From positions 1 to 6,786 of the forward strand of contig JAJRST010000071.1 in NCBI GenBank assembly GCA_024278645.1: a stretch of 6,786 nt of DNA, written 5' to 3'. The notes beneath the pieces were generated by a model. It was given only the letters and a program-made list of their open reading frames with translations. It was not told the DNA's origin and did not search any database. Shown here piece after piece: positions 1 through 6,181 of this stretch; position 1 is the first letter of the stretch; the number at the start of each line of letters is the position of its first letter. The stretch comes from a bacterium. GTDB taxonomy: Bacteria > Zhuqueibacterota > Zhuqueibacteria > Residuimicrobiales > Krinioviventaceae. A program made the translations under genes and the position numbers.

Positions 1-942
1 CGGCGTGTTGGGCAGCATGACGCCGAGCCAGGGATTGTTGGGCGCAACGGCGTGGGCGGCCGGCGATTCGGCCCGATTTTTTCGCAAAAGAACAATCGGC
101 GCTTCCGGCGACAGCAGCAGGCGCCGCTCCGGATTGTTCACGCGACAAAAATCTTCCACGGACCGGAGATTCGGAAACATGAGCGCAAAAGGCTTTTCAT
201 CGCGATTCTTTTTCCGGCGCAGAGCGGCGACGGCCTGTTCGTTTGCCGCATCCGCCATAATATGAAAGCCGCCCAGTCCTTTGACGGCGACGATTTTGCC
301 TTGCCGCAGCAGATGCACCGTCTGCTCGATGGCCTCCTGTCCTGAGGCGATGCTTTCGCCGTTCGCATCCCATAGCTGCATTCGCGGCCCGCACACCGGG
401 CAGGCGTTGGGCTGCGCGTGAAAGCGGCGGTTCGTCGGATCCTCAAATTATTTGCGGCAGGCGGGACACATTTCAAACGCCTTCATCGTCGTGTTGGCGC
501 GATCGTAGGGCAGCTTTTCGATGATTGTGAAGCGCGGTCCGCAATGGGTGCAGTTGGTAAAGGGGTAGAGCCAGCGACGATTTTGGGGGTCGAAAACTTC
601 CGCCAGGCACTGCGGGCATGTGGCGATGTCCGGCAGGATCCACGCCAATTTGTCGTCCTCATCGTCGCTGGGGATGATGCGGAATTCGTCATCGCCCACG
701 GGATCCAGAAAGTGGTGTTTGAGGGAATAGATGACGGCGTGCGGCGGCTTTTCCTCGTCGATGCGCAGGAGAAAGGCCCGCACTTGCTCCGCGTCGCCTT
801 CGGCCTGAATAAAGACGCCGCGGCTGCTGTTTTTCACCCAGCCGCCCAGCGAAAAGTCATGCGCCAGGCGAAAGATGAATGGCCGAAAGCCGACTCCCTG
901 CACGGCGCCCTGAATGTGTATGTCCAGTCGTTGTCTGGCCAT
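1..942 (-). CDS. hypF: HypF, [NiFe]-hydrogenase maturation carbamoyltransferase (N-terminal 314 codons, in-frame stop at codon 165)
   Basis: HypF uses carbamoyl phosphate and ATP to carbamoylate the C-terminal Cys of HypE, the first step toward the CN ligands of the [NiFe] site; it is cytoplasmic. Residues 1-90 are an acylphosphatase domain with 'VQGVGFRPF' (catalytic Arg20) and 'GWVKNSSRGV' (Asn38). Two zinc fingers follow: Cys109/112 with Cys131/134, and Cys159/162 with Cys181/184. From about residue 195 a YrdC-like domain begins ('VAVKGLGGFHI', 'KNRDEKPFALM') and is cut by the window edge at codon 314; the family is usually about 750 residues. The ATG at 942 has a modest 'GAAAG' upstream and lies 17 bases after the hypB stop. 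Codon 165 (450-448) is TAA, yet the same frame continues in perfect HypF sequence ('FEDPTNRRFHAQPNACPVCGP' minus its last residue is adjacent) with no shift down to base 1. A Glu normally sits there. Taken literally, the product is a useless 164-residue fragment. Family assignment is certain; whether it works is not. Confidence 0.93.
448..450 (-). other. Premature in-frame TAA in hypF
   Basis: The codon follows 'CPACRK' and precedes 'FEDPTNRRF'. HypF proteins have Glu here ('...KEY.DP...'), so GAA to TAA, a single G-to-T change on the coding strand, explains it. The reading frame does not change across it. It splits the second zinc finger, leaving two of its four Cys on each side. It may be a consensus error or a true nonsense mutation. 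Confidence 0.9.
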
Positions 943-959
943 GCGTCATTCTTTCAAAT

Positions 960-1610
960 TTACGAATCGATCTGCTTTTTCAGCCAATCGATCCATGTCT
1001 CTACGCCGTCTCCGGTTTTGGCGGACAGTTCGAAAAAATGCAGCCGTGGATTGACTTTTTCGGCATTGGTGCGGAATGTTTTCACATCAAAGTCCACATA
1101 CGGCAGCAGATCGGTTTTGTTGAGCACGCACACATCGGCGACGCGAAACATGTGCGGATATTTCAGCGGCTTGTCGTCGCCCTCGGTCGTACTGACGATG
1201 ACTACCTTTTTGTTTTCGCCCAGGTCATATCCGGCGGGGCAGACGAGGTTGCCGACGTTTTCAATGAACAGCAACCGAACGCCGTCGAGCGGCAATTGGG
1301 AAACGGCGTCGCGCACCAGCAGGGCATCCAGGTGGCAGCCGCCGTTGGTGACGATCTGCACCACCGGCGCCTTGAATTTGGCGATGCGTTGCGCGTCGTT
1401 GTCGGTTTGTACGTCGCCCTCGATGACAGCGGTTTTTATCTCGGGGGAAATCTGTTCGAGCGTGCGTTCGAGCAGCGTGGTTTTGCCGGAGCCGGGAGAG
1501 CTGAGCAGGTTCAAAACAAAGAGACGTTGCGCCTGAAAGTTGGTGCGCAACGTTGCGGCCGCCTCGTCGTTTTTTTCCAGAATTTTACGTTCAACCGTTA
1601 TGACAGACAT
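960..1610 (-). CDS. hypB: HypB, hydrogenase nickel-incorporation GTPase
   Basis: HypB is a SIMIBI-class GTPase that works with HypA to load nickel into the [NiFe]-hydrogenase large subunit. The 216-residue protein has a P-loop 'SSPGSGKTT' (Lys43), the Walker-type 'IEGDVQTD' (63-70), the metal-site segments 'GGCHLDA' (Cys92, His93) and 'ENVGNLVCP' (Cys124), the guanine-specificity motif 'NKTD' (164-167) and 'SAK' (196-198). All expected GTPase and inter-subunit metal ligands are present. The ATG at 1610 is chosen because AGGAG (1617-1621) lies six bases upstream; a TTG at 1637 would add nine residues but has no such site. The N-terminus lacks the Cys-rich (CxxCGC) nickel site of the E. coli protein and any His-rich stretch, so it is a minimal HypB. 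It ends with TAA 17 bases before hypF, which suggests co-transcription and possibly coupled translation. Confidence 0.96.
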   Translation of the reverse strand: MSVITVERKILEKNDEAAATLRTNFQAQRLFVLNLLSSPGSGKTTLLERTLEQISPEIKTAVIEGDVQTDNDAQRIAKFKAPVVQIVTNGGCHLDALLVRDAVSQLPLDGVRLLFIENVGNLVCPAGYDLGENKKVVIVSTTEGDDKPLKYPHMFRVADVCVLNKTDLLPYVDFDVKTFRTNAEKVNPRLHFFELSAKTGDGVETWIDWLKKQIDS

Positions 1611-1731
1611 TTTTTTCTCCTGTTCCCGGGTTGACAATCAATGGCGTCCGTTGAAACAGCCATCTAACCTGAAAAATTCATTCGCCTCCACGTGCGAAAA
1701 CAACAATATGGCGTCTATTTTAAGTAATGCA
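1611..1731 (-). other. 121-base gap between hypA and hypB
   Basis: No gene is visible here. Apart from the hypB ribosome binding site it holds an 8-base direct repeat, GACGCCAT on the minus strand, at 1708-1715 and 1641-1648. I see no terminator-like hairpin with a T-run, so transcription may continue from hypA into hypB. Confidence 0.4.
1617..1621 (-). promoter_or_regulatory. Ribosome binding site of hypB
   Basis: AGGAG on the minus strand, six bases (all A) before the ATG at 1610. It decides the start in favour of this ATG over the in-frame TTG at 1637. Confidence 0.75.
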
Positions 1732-2073
1732 CTAGGCGACGACAAGGTCTTTGATAAAAAACTCGTCGCCCGTCAAAACTTCAATGTCGCTTGACTGACA
1801 ATTTGGGCACAAGAACTCGTACTCCTCAAGTCCGAACGTTTTTTTGCACGAATGGCATATCGCCGTGACGGGAATGATGGCGATGTCCAGTTTTGAGCCT
1901 TGCAGCGGCGTGTCGGCGATGAGCGCATCATAAGCATGGTGCAGCAGTTCGGGCACGACGGCGGCCATTTCGCCGATCGAGACGCGTACAGTCTTGAGCG
2001 AGACGCCGGCCTGCGGTTCCAGCGATTCTTTTACAATGGCGATGATATCTTGTGCCAATGACAGCTCGTGCAT
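1732..2073 (-). CDS. hypA: HypA, hydrogenase nickel-insertion metallochaperone
   Basis: HypA is a small cytoplasmic nickel chaperone that partners HypB. The 113-residue protein starts 'MHELSLAQDI': the MHE terminus supplies the nickel ligand His2. A structural zinc site follows as Cys73/Cys76 ('CHSC') and Cys89/Cys92 ('CPNC'), and its length matches the family. The ATG at 2073 is preferred over a TTG two codons upstream because only the ATG puts His at position 2. No clear Shine-Dalgarno sequence precedes it. It lies 62 bases after the stop of the transglutaminase-like gene and 121 bases before hypB. The stop is TAG, followed three codons later by an in-frame TAA, so readthrough would add only four residues. 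Confidence 0.96.
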   Translation of the reverse strand: MHELSLAQDIIAIVKESLEPQAGVSLKTVRVSIGEMAAVVPELLHHAYDALIADTPLQGSKLDIAIIPVTAICHSCKKTFGLEEYEFLCPNCQSSDIEVLTGDEFFIKDLVVA

Positions 2074-2135
2074 ATTCAATCTGTTCTGTTTGTATTGGTT
2101 GTAAGATAGAGGCGAGCTTTTAAAAAAGCAATAGT

Positions 2136-2990
2136 TTATTTCGAGTTTTTTTCAGGACTGTTTTTCGATAAAATCGCCACTGCAAGCGAAGCAAGGATGA
2201 GCAGCGAGCCGATCATTAATCCGGCGCTGAAAGTCAATTGTTTGTAAAACTCGACCTCGTGCGCCCAATCCACCAACAGGGTAAAGCCGAGCATGGCGGT
2301 GATGAGCAAAGCCAGCAAACGCTTCAGCTTTTGCGCCGGGTGGTACAGCAGCGTCAACAAGGCGAGCAGAAGAATGACGATGCGGAATTTTGGAAAGTAG
2401 TTCAATTGCACGGCCAGGGTTTCGAGCATATAATGCCAGCTTGGCATGCGAAACTGCTTTTTGCCATCCTGCACGACGACAAGCTTTTCCTTGTCCGGGC
2501 CCATCAACTCTTTGCCGTTTACCTGAATCCACAAGTGCTGCATACTGCCGACGATGTCGGCGTCCCTGTAGCCGCGGGAACGGAAAATAGCTACAGCCAG
2601 AATGGCCCGGCCGTCGCAGTCCTCGCGGCCGCGCCGCCACACTTTGCTTGCCGGCGGCCAGTATTCGGAATTGGCCCAGTTGTCCCAATCGAATTCGTAA
2701 TGAATATTGTCATAAACGAATCTGACAATGGCTTCATATTCTTCCTGAAAGGTAAAATCGGCGGGAAGAAGAGAGTCAATTTGGGCGTTGATTGTCGCCA
2801 TTTCCGGAAAGCCTGTTTCAAACAATGCTTCCGTATTCAAATAGGCGCCGATTTGGTCAATGACCAAAGCCGGATTGGGAAACAAGACAAAAAGCAAGAT
2901 AAAAAAATAAAGGACGCTCTTTATGATGCTGCGTTGTGCTCGCGTATAACCGGCTAAATTATTCCAAATTCGCTGTAGCGCCTTTCCCAT
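2136..2990 (-). CDS. Membrane-anchored transglutaminase-like protein
   Basis: The 284-residue protein has one N-terminal membrane segment (about 23-39), a soluble region, and three C-terminal membrane segments (about 203-217, 223-240 and 254-275). The soluble part carries a transglutaminase-like (papain-fold) signature. 'REDCDGRAILAVAIFRSRGY' provides the candidate nucleophile Cys125, 'SMQHLWIQV' gives His152, and 'MGPDK' gives the candidate Asp166. 'IVRFVYDNIHYEFDW' (88-102) matches the helix before the catalytic Cys in this superfamily. The likely activity is a protease, amidase or amide-bond transfer at the membrane; substrate and side of the membrane are unknown. The ATG at 2990 has GTGAGG (2995-3000) four bases upstream. 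The gene sits between a terminator and hypA, so it may head the transcript that includes hypA, hypB and hypF. Superfamily assignment is fairly sure; the specific role is not known. Confidence 0.75.
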   Translation of the reverse strand: MGKALQRIWNNLAGYTRAQRSIIKSVLYFFILLFVLFPNPALVIDQIGAYLNTEALFETGFPEMATINAQIDSLLPADFTFQEEYEAIVRFVYDNIHYEFDWDNWANSEYWPPASKVWRRGREDCDGRAILAVAIFRSRGYRDADIVGSMQHLWIQVNGKELMGPDKEKLVVVQDGKKQFRMPSWHYMLETLAVQLNYFPKFRIVILLLALLTLLYHPAQKLKRLLALLITAMLGFTLLVDWAHEVEFYKQLTFSAGLMIGSLLILASLAVAILSKNSPEKNSK

Positions 2991-3046
2991 CTCGCCTCAC
3001 AAATCATGGTATGAATGTTGTGTGTTCAACACGTGCAGGATAAAAT
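2991..3046 (-). promoter_or_regulatory. Possible promoter region for the transglutaminase-hypABF unit
   Basis: These 56 bases lie between the terminator and the ATG at 2990, so any promoter for the downstream unit should be here. On the minus strand TTGAAC is followed after 17 bases by TGATTT, a poor sigma70-like match. TTGAAC overlaps a short perfect palindrome, GTGTTcAACAC (3022-3032), which could be an operator. Assignment rests mostly on position. Confidence 0.3.
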
Positions 3047-3079
3047 AAAAGCGTGCGGCACAAAAGGCCGCACGCTTTT
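3047..3079 (-). terminator. Rho-independent terminator after the secreted repeat protein
   Basis: This is a perfect 13-base inverted repeat: AAAAGCGTGCGGC (3047-3059) pairs with GCCGCACGCTTTT (3067-3079) across a 7-base loop. On the minus strand the stem is followed by the T-rich run TTTTATTTTA. It begins 10 bases after the stop codon at 3090 and would end the transcript of the repeat protein. The T-run on the plus strand is only four bases, so the element mainly serves the minus strand. Confidence 0.9.
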
Positions 3080-3089
3080 GGGGGAGTGG

Positions 3090-5831
3090 TTATTTCAAGA
3101 ACAAAAGCGTCCTTGTTTCCGTGTAATCATTTGCCTGAAGCTGGTAAAAATAGATGCCGGATGGCACGAGAGAGCCGTTCATGTCCCTTCCGTCCCAAAC
3201 GACTTTGTAGCTTTGCGCTGCCTGATTCTTGTTCACCAGGGTGTTGACGAGCCGTCCCCGGGTGTTGAAAATCTGCAACGTCACGTTTGCATTTTGCGGC
3301 AGATGATACTCGATCGTCGTCGACGGATTGAATGGATTCGGATAGTTTTGCAACAGCCCGAACTCCGACGGCGCCGTTTGCGGAGCGTTGCTTTGCACGC
3401 CGGTGATTTCGCCGGAAGACATGGTGATAGCGGCGTCGGGCACATCCAGGTTGCCGTCGCTGTTCAGCTCGATGGGGCTGGCCGATGAAATATCCGTTGC
3501 ATCCGGGTAATAGGTCGTTTCGTAAAGTGAACGGCTGGCCATCACCGTGTATGTACCCTCTTCCAGGCCATCCAGGGAGTAGCTGCCGTCCTGGGCGCTG
3601 ATCTCCGAAGCGATGACGTTACGGTTTTCATCAAGAGCGTAGACAAAAGCGCCGTCGACGGGGATGCCGCTGTCGCTGCGGATGACGCCGCCGATGCTGC
3701 CATAGACGCCTTGTCCCGGACCTTCGGCGGATTTCCTGCCTTGACGCGGTTTGAGCGCGAAATCGATGTTTTCCATGCTGTTTTCGCCGTCTAGCTTTAA
3801 AACATTTGCTTTGAACGGGTTGCGGACGTCGTCGTAAAATTCGCCCACGTAATCGCGCGCCCATGCCGAGGCGACATAAGCGCCTTCGGGAATGCCGCCA
3901 ATGCTATAGGCGCCGTTGGCATCGGTGAACGTCGTGTAGTAAATCTTTGTCCACTTTCTCATATCGCCGTTGAACCATTTGTGCGTTATCGCCGGGAAAA
4001 TGGCGACAAGAGCGCCTTCGAGCGGTCCGCCGGTCGCCTCATCCGTCACCACGCCGCTGACCATGCTGCCCTCGGTCGGCATGCCGGGAACGCCAAAGTT
4101 GATGTTCGGCGTTTCCTGCCCCGCCTCGACGACAACGACATCCGCCTCATCCCATGATGTCTTGTCGTCATAGTATTCAACATAGTTATAGACGCGAACG
4201 ATGACGCGATATTCGCCCTTGTAAACCGGCTTCATGGTGTAATTGCCGTCGGCGTCGGTAAAAGCGTATGCCGTGGGCAGTCGTTTATTCCAGGGGTGAA
4301 GCACGGGACTTTGCAGCGGTACGGCCTCGACAAATGCATAGGCGACCGGGTCGCCGCTGTCATCCAGGGTTACTTTGCCGCTGATGGAACCATAGTCGGT
4401 GGTCAGATCAAGCGTCATGTTGATGTCATCTCGAACATCGCCATCCGCTAAAACGATAGGCGTTGCATCCTTGAGTGAATCGGCATTTTCGTACCACACG
4501 CCTTTGAAATTCATCCAGTCCCAGTACCAGGCGCTCACATAGTAGGTGCCTGCCGGAAGGTGCGCGAGTTCATAATATCCGTTTTCATCGGTGATCGTGC
4601 TTTTCCACAAACGGCCGAAATTAAAGTAGACATTGTCTTCCTCTCTCACATAGTAGATGAAAATGTCCTTCAGCGGGGCGCCGTCGATGCCAGTGACAAT
4701 GCCGGAAATTTTCGCCGTGGGCAGAACAAAAGTGAAATCGATGCCGGTCACATCCTCGCCTTCGCCGACAGTCACCGGGTCGGCATCATCAAAGGAATCT
4801 TTGTCGTTCCAGTACTTGATTTCGCCGCTGCCGGTGTACAGCAGCATGGCGGCGACGACATAGTCATCCGCTGGCAGGCCATCGATCTTATAATCGCCGT
4901 TTTCGTCTGTTATGGTCATCTGCATTATGCCCGGCAATCCGGGCACGCCTCCGGGCGCCTGCGAATTGGAGGACATGGCCGAAACTTTGACGCCGGCGAT
5001 GGGGTCGCCGTTGTCGTCTTGCACATGCCCGGCGATGCTGCCGCCCTTGGTCAGGGCGAAATCAATGCCCGTCGCTTCGTTGTTGTTGATAATGACCGGC
5101 GTGGCGTTCATGGGATTGGTTGTGTCGTCATAAATTTCAGGAATGTAGCCGTTGGCATAGGCAATGACAAAATAGATGCCCTTGGGCAAGTTGGAGATTT
5201 TGTACTCGCCGTTGTCGTTGCTGATGGCAAAAGTGTTGTACGCATTAAAGGGATTGCTCTGGCTGAAAGCCATGACCCATGCGCCGGCGATGGGGCCGTC
5301 GCCCTACTCCGTGACGACGCCGCTGATGGCGCCGTTTCCGGCTTGTGCTTCTTTCAGGGTGATGTCAATGCCGGATGTGGTTTCGCCGTCGGCCACCTCA
5401 ACCATTTCGGCGTCCATGGGACTTTGGCCGTCGCCGTAAAACGCCGGCATATAACCCTCGGCCGCAGCCACGACAAAGTATTCTCCCGCATCGAGGTTCT
5501 CCAGCCTGTAGCTGCCGTCGGCGGCTGTTACGGCCGACTGGGTTGCCACTGTCGAGCCCAATACGGACCAGGCGTAAACAAGCGCGCCCTCGATCGGTCC
5601 GCCGTCGCCTTGCACCAACCCGTCAATGGCGCCCGTGCCGTCCACGTTGCCGAGGTGCAGCGCACCCTGGCCCGCATCGGCATGGCTGCTGTACCAGATA
5701 TTCAGCGCCATTTGCATGTTCCGCTCAAATTGTATTTGCGAAGCGGAAGATGCAAAAAGGATGGGAGTCGTTAAAAGACTGACAAACAAGATGGCTGAAA
5801 GCCATTTGCTATACTTGTACTGCGATTTCAT
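3090..5831 (-). CDS. Secreted multi-repeat protein with carboxypeptidase-regulatory-like domains and T9SS sorting domain (in-frame TAG at codon 176)
   Basis: The 913-codon frame starts with a signal peptide (residues 1-30, 'LSAILFVSLLTTPILFASSA'), so the protein is exported. Residues 68-806 are seven tandem repeats of 95-125 residues of the carboxypeptidase-regulatory-like/Cna-B-like beta-sandwich type, with cores such as 'G.PI.GA.V.A', 'T.D.NG.Y.I..LP.G.Y.V.A' and 'GIDF.L'. Residues 825-913 are a type A type IX secretion sorting domain ('NYPNPFNPSTTIEY', 'WDGRDMNG', 'SGIYFYQL', ending 'LLFLK'). The domain targets the protein for outer-membrane passage and surface attachment or release in FCB bacteria. 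No catalytic domain is seen, so an adhesive or structural surface role is inferred. The ATG at 5831 has an ideal AGGAGGT site. Codon 176 (5306-5304) is TAG within repeat 2 ('GVVTE' stop 'GDGPIAGA') with no frame change. The Met codon at 5273 has no ribosome site and lies mid-domain, so a separate downstream gene is unlikely. A strong terminator follows. Confidence 0.88.
3093..3359 (-). other. Type A T9SS C-terminal sorting domain
   Basis: Residues 825-913 of the secreted protein. Visible landmarks are 'NYPNPFNP' (829-836), 'VVWDGRDMNG' ending at 886, 'PSGIYFYQL' (890-898) and the terminal 'LLFLK'. This fold (Por secretion tail, FlgD-like) is the export signal of the type IX system and is the best taxonomic marker in the window. 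Confidence 0.93.
3414..5630 (-). repeat. Seven tandem protein-level repeats of the secreted protein
   Basis: By translated alignment by eye the repeats are R1 5630-5331, R2 5330-5040, R3 5039-4716, R4 4715-4389, R5 4388-4068, R6 4067-3699 and R7 3698-3414. Each opens with 'I.G.V' and contains 'DG.Y.I..L..G.Y.V.A'. Near its end each has an aromatic pair plus acidic residues: FYGD, IYDD, YWND, WYEN, YYDD, FYDD and YYPD. A short linker follows, then an 'A..V.V' strand and, in most repeats, 'IDF.L'. The DNA copies have diverged well beyond recent duplication, so the array is old and kept by selection on protein sequence. Confidence 0.85.
5304..5306 (-). other. Premature in-frame TAG in the secreted repeat protein
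   Basis: The TAG falls between 'AISGVVTE' and 'GDGPIAGAWV', which join to form a normal repeat start like 'LVQ.GDGGPIEGALV' and 'VTDEATGGPLEGALV'. The frame is unchanged on both sides. GAG (Glu) to TAG is the simplest origin; CAG (Gln) is also one step away. Nothing downstream looks like a translation restart. Confidence 0.88.
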
Positions 5832-5834
5832 GAT

Positions 5835-5841
5835 ACCTCCT
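5835..5841 (-). promoter_or_regulatory. Strong ribosome binding site of the secreted protein gene
   Basis: AGGAGGT on the minus strand ends three bases before the ATG at 5831 and is preceded by an unbroken run of eight T. It is the best Shine-Dalgarno match in the window and fixes the start at the signal peptide. Confidence 0.88.
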
Positions 5842-5896
5842 AAAAAAAATAATACCTCTGACTTACCCCTCTAGTGGGAATCGTTCGGGCCTTTGC

Positions 5897-5925
5897 AATT
5901 AGAGTACCAGTTTGTACGCTAAATT
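5897..5925. repeat. Imperfect inverted repeat in the leader
   Basis: AATT-AG-(a)-GTAC pairs with GTAC-(g)-CT-(a)-AATT around a 6-base loop: ten base pairs with one mismatch and one bulge. It lies just downstream, in minus-strand order, of the perfect hairpin at 5937-5958 and could form part of the same leader RNA. Confidence 0.4.
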
Positions 5926-5936
5926 CTGCCATAGCT

Positions 5937-5958
5937 GCCATTTGTTCGTACAAATGGC
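5937..5958. repeat. Perfect 9-bp inverted repeat in the leader
   Basis: GCCATTTGT (5937-5945) and ACAAATGGC (5950-5958) are exact inverted copies around a 4-base loop. No T-run follows on either strand, so it is more likely an operator or a leader hairpin than a terminator. Confidence 0.6.
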
Positions 5959-6181
5959 CTGGAGATTGGGTGTATGTAAGTGTATTGTTATTAAGCGATT
6001 ATGATGATGCGTCCGGAGTCGCCCCACCCTGCTTTTGCCGATAAAATGAACGTATCCGACCCTATCGAAGCTTTAGCCTTGAGATACGAATTTGTAACGC
6101 TGTAACCGCGATAAAATTGCGCATGGCGGTGAATATTTTGCGTACATTCATAACAAGCGGCGAGATCTAATATTCCCCATT

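Larger units (their letters stand above)
5832..6181 (-). promoter_or_regulatory. 350-base region upstream of the secreted protein gene
   Basis: No convincing gene is visible. An open frame at 6203-5991 has no ATG, begins inside the end of the SpmB-like gene and matches nothing I recognise. Near the gene start lie a perfect 9-bp hairpin (5937-5958) and an imperfect hairpin (5897-5925). Three purine-rich Shine-Dalgarno-like runs (AGAGGGG, AGAGG, AGGAGG) follow before the ATG. The promoter of the secreted protein gene should be here, but I cannot place a -10/-35 pair with confidence. No T-run terminator for the upstream gene is apparent. Confidence 0.4.

Noticed and set aside
448..450. Selenocysteine or pyrrolysine insertion at the hypF stop
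   Set aside because: The codon is TAA, not TGA or TAG, and the family has Glu here.
138..476. 112-codon open frame on the minus strand overlapping hypF, suggesting a frameshift
   Set aside because: Translating 447 down to 1 in the original hypF frame gives continuous HypF sequence, so the interruption is an in-frame stop and not a frameshift.
418..1536. 372-codon open frame on the plus strand opposite hypF and hypB
   Set aside because: The opposite strand encodes unmistakable HypF and HypB. The plus-strand product is low-complexity with no known motif.
2116..2129. GCTTTTaaAAAAGC as a terminator between the transglutaminase-like gene and hypA
   Set aside because: It is only six AT-rich pairs with a 2-base loop, too tight and weak for a functional terminator.
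2238..2957. 239-codon open frame on the plus strand opposite the transglutaminase-like gene
   Set aside because: No domain is recognisable, and the minus strand has a ribosome site, a catalytic triad candidate and clear membrane segments.
4560..5774. 404-codon open frame on the plus strand opposite the secreted protein gene
   Set aside because: It mirrors the repeats of the minus-strand gene, has no recognisable domain, and the minus strand carries a signal peptide, seven domain repeats and a sorting domain. It is an antisense shadow.
5881..5925. Possible cyclic-di-GMP riboswitch, from a GCAAAG core on the minus strand in the leader
   Set aside because: The paired elements and the tetraloop receptor arrangement of that class could not be traced around it; six matching bases are not enough.
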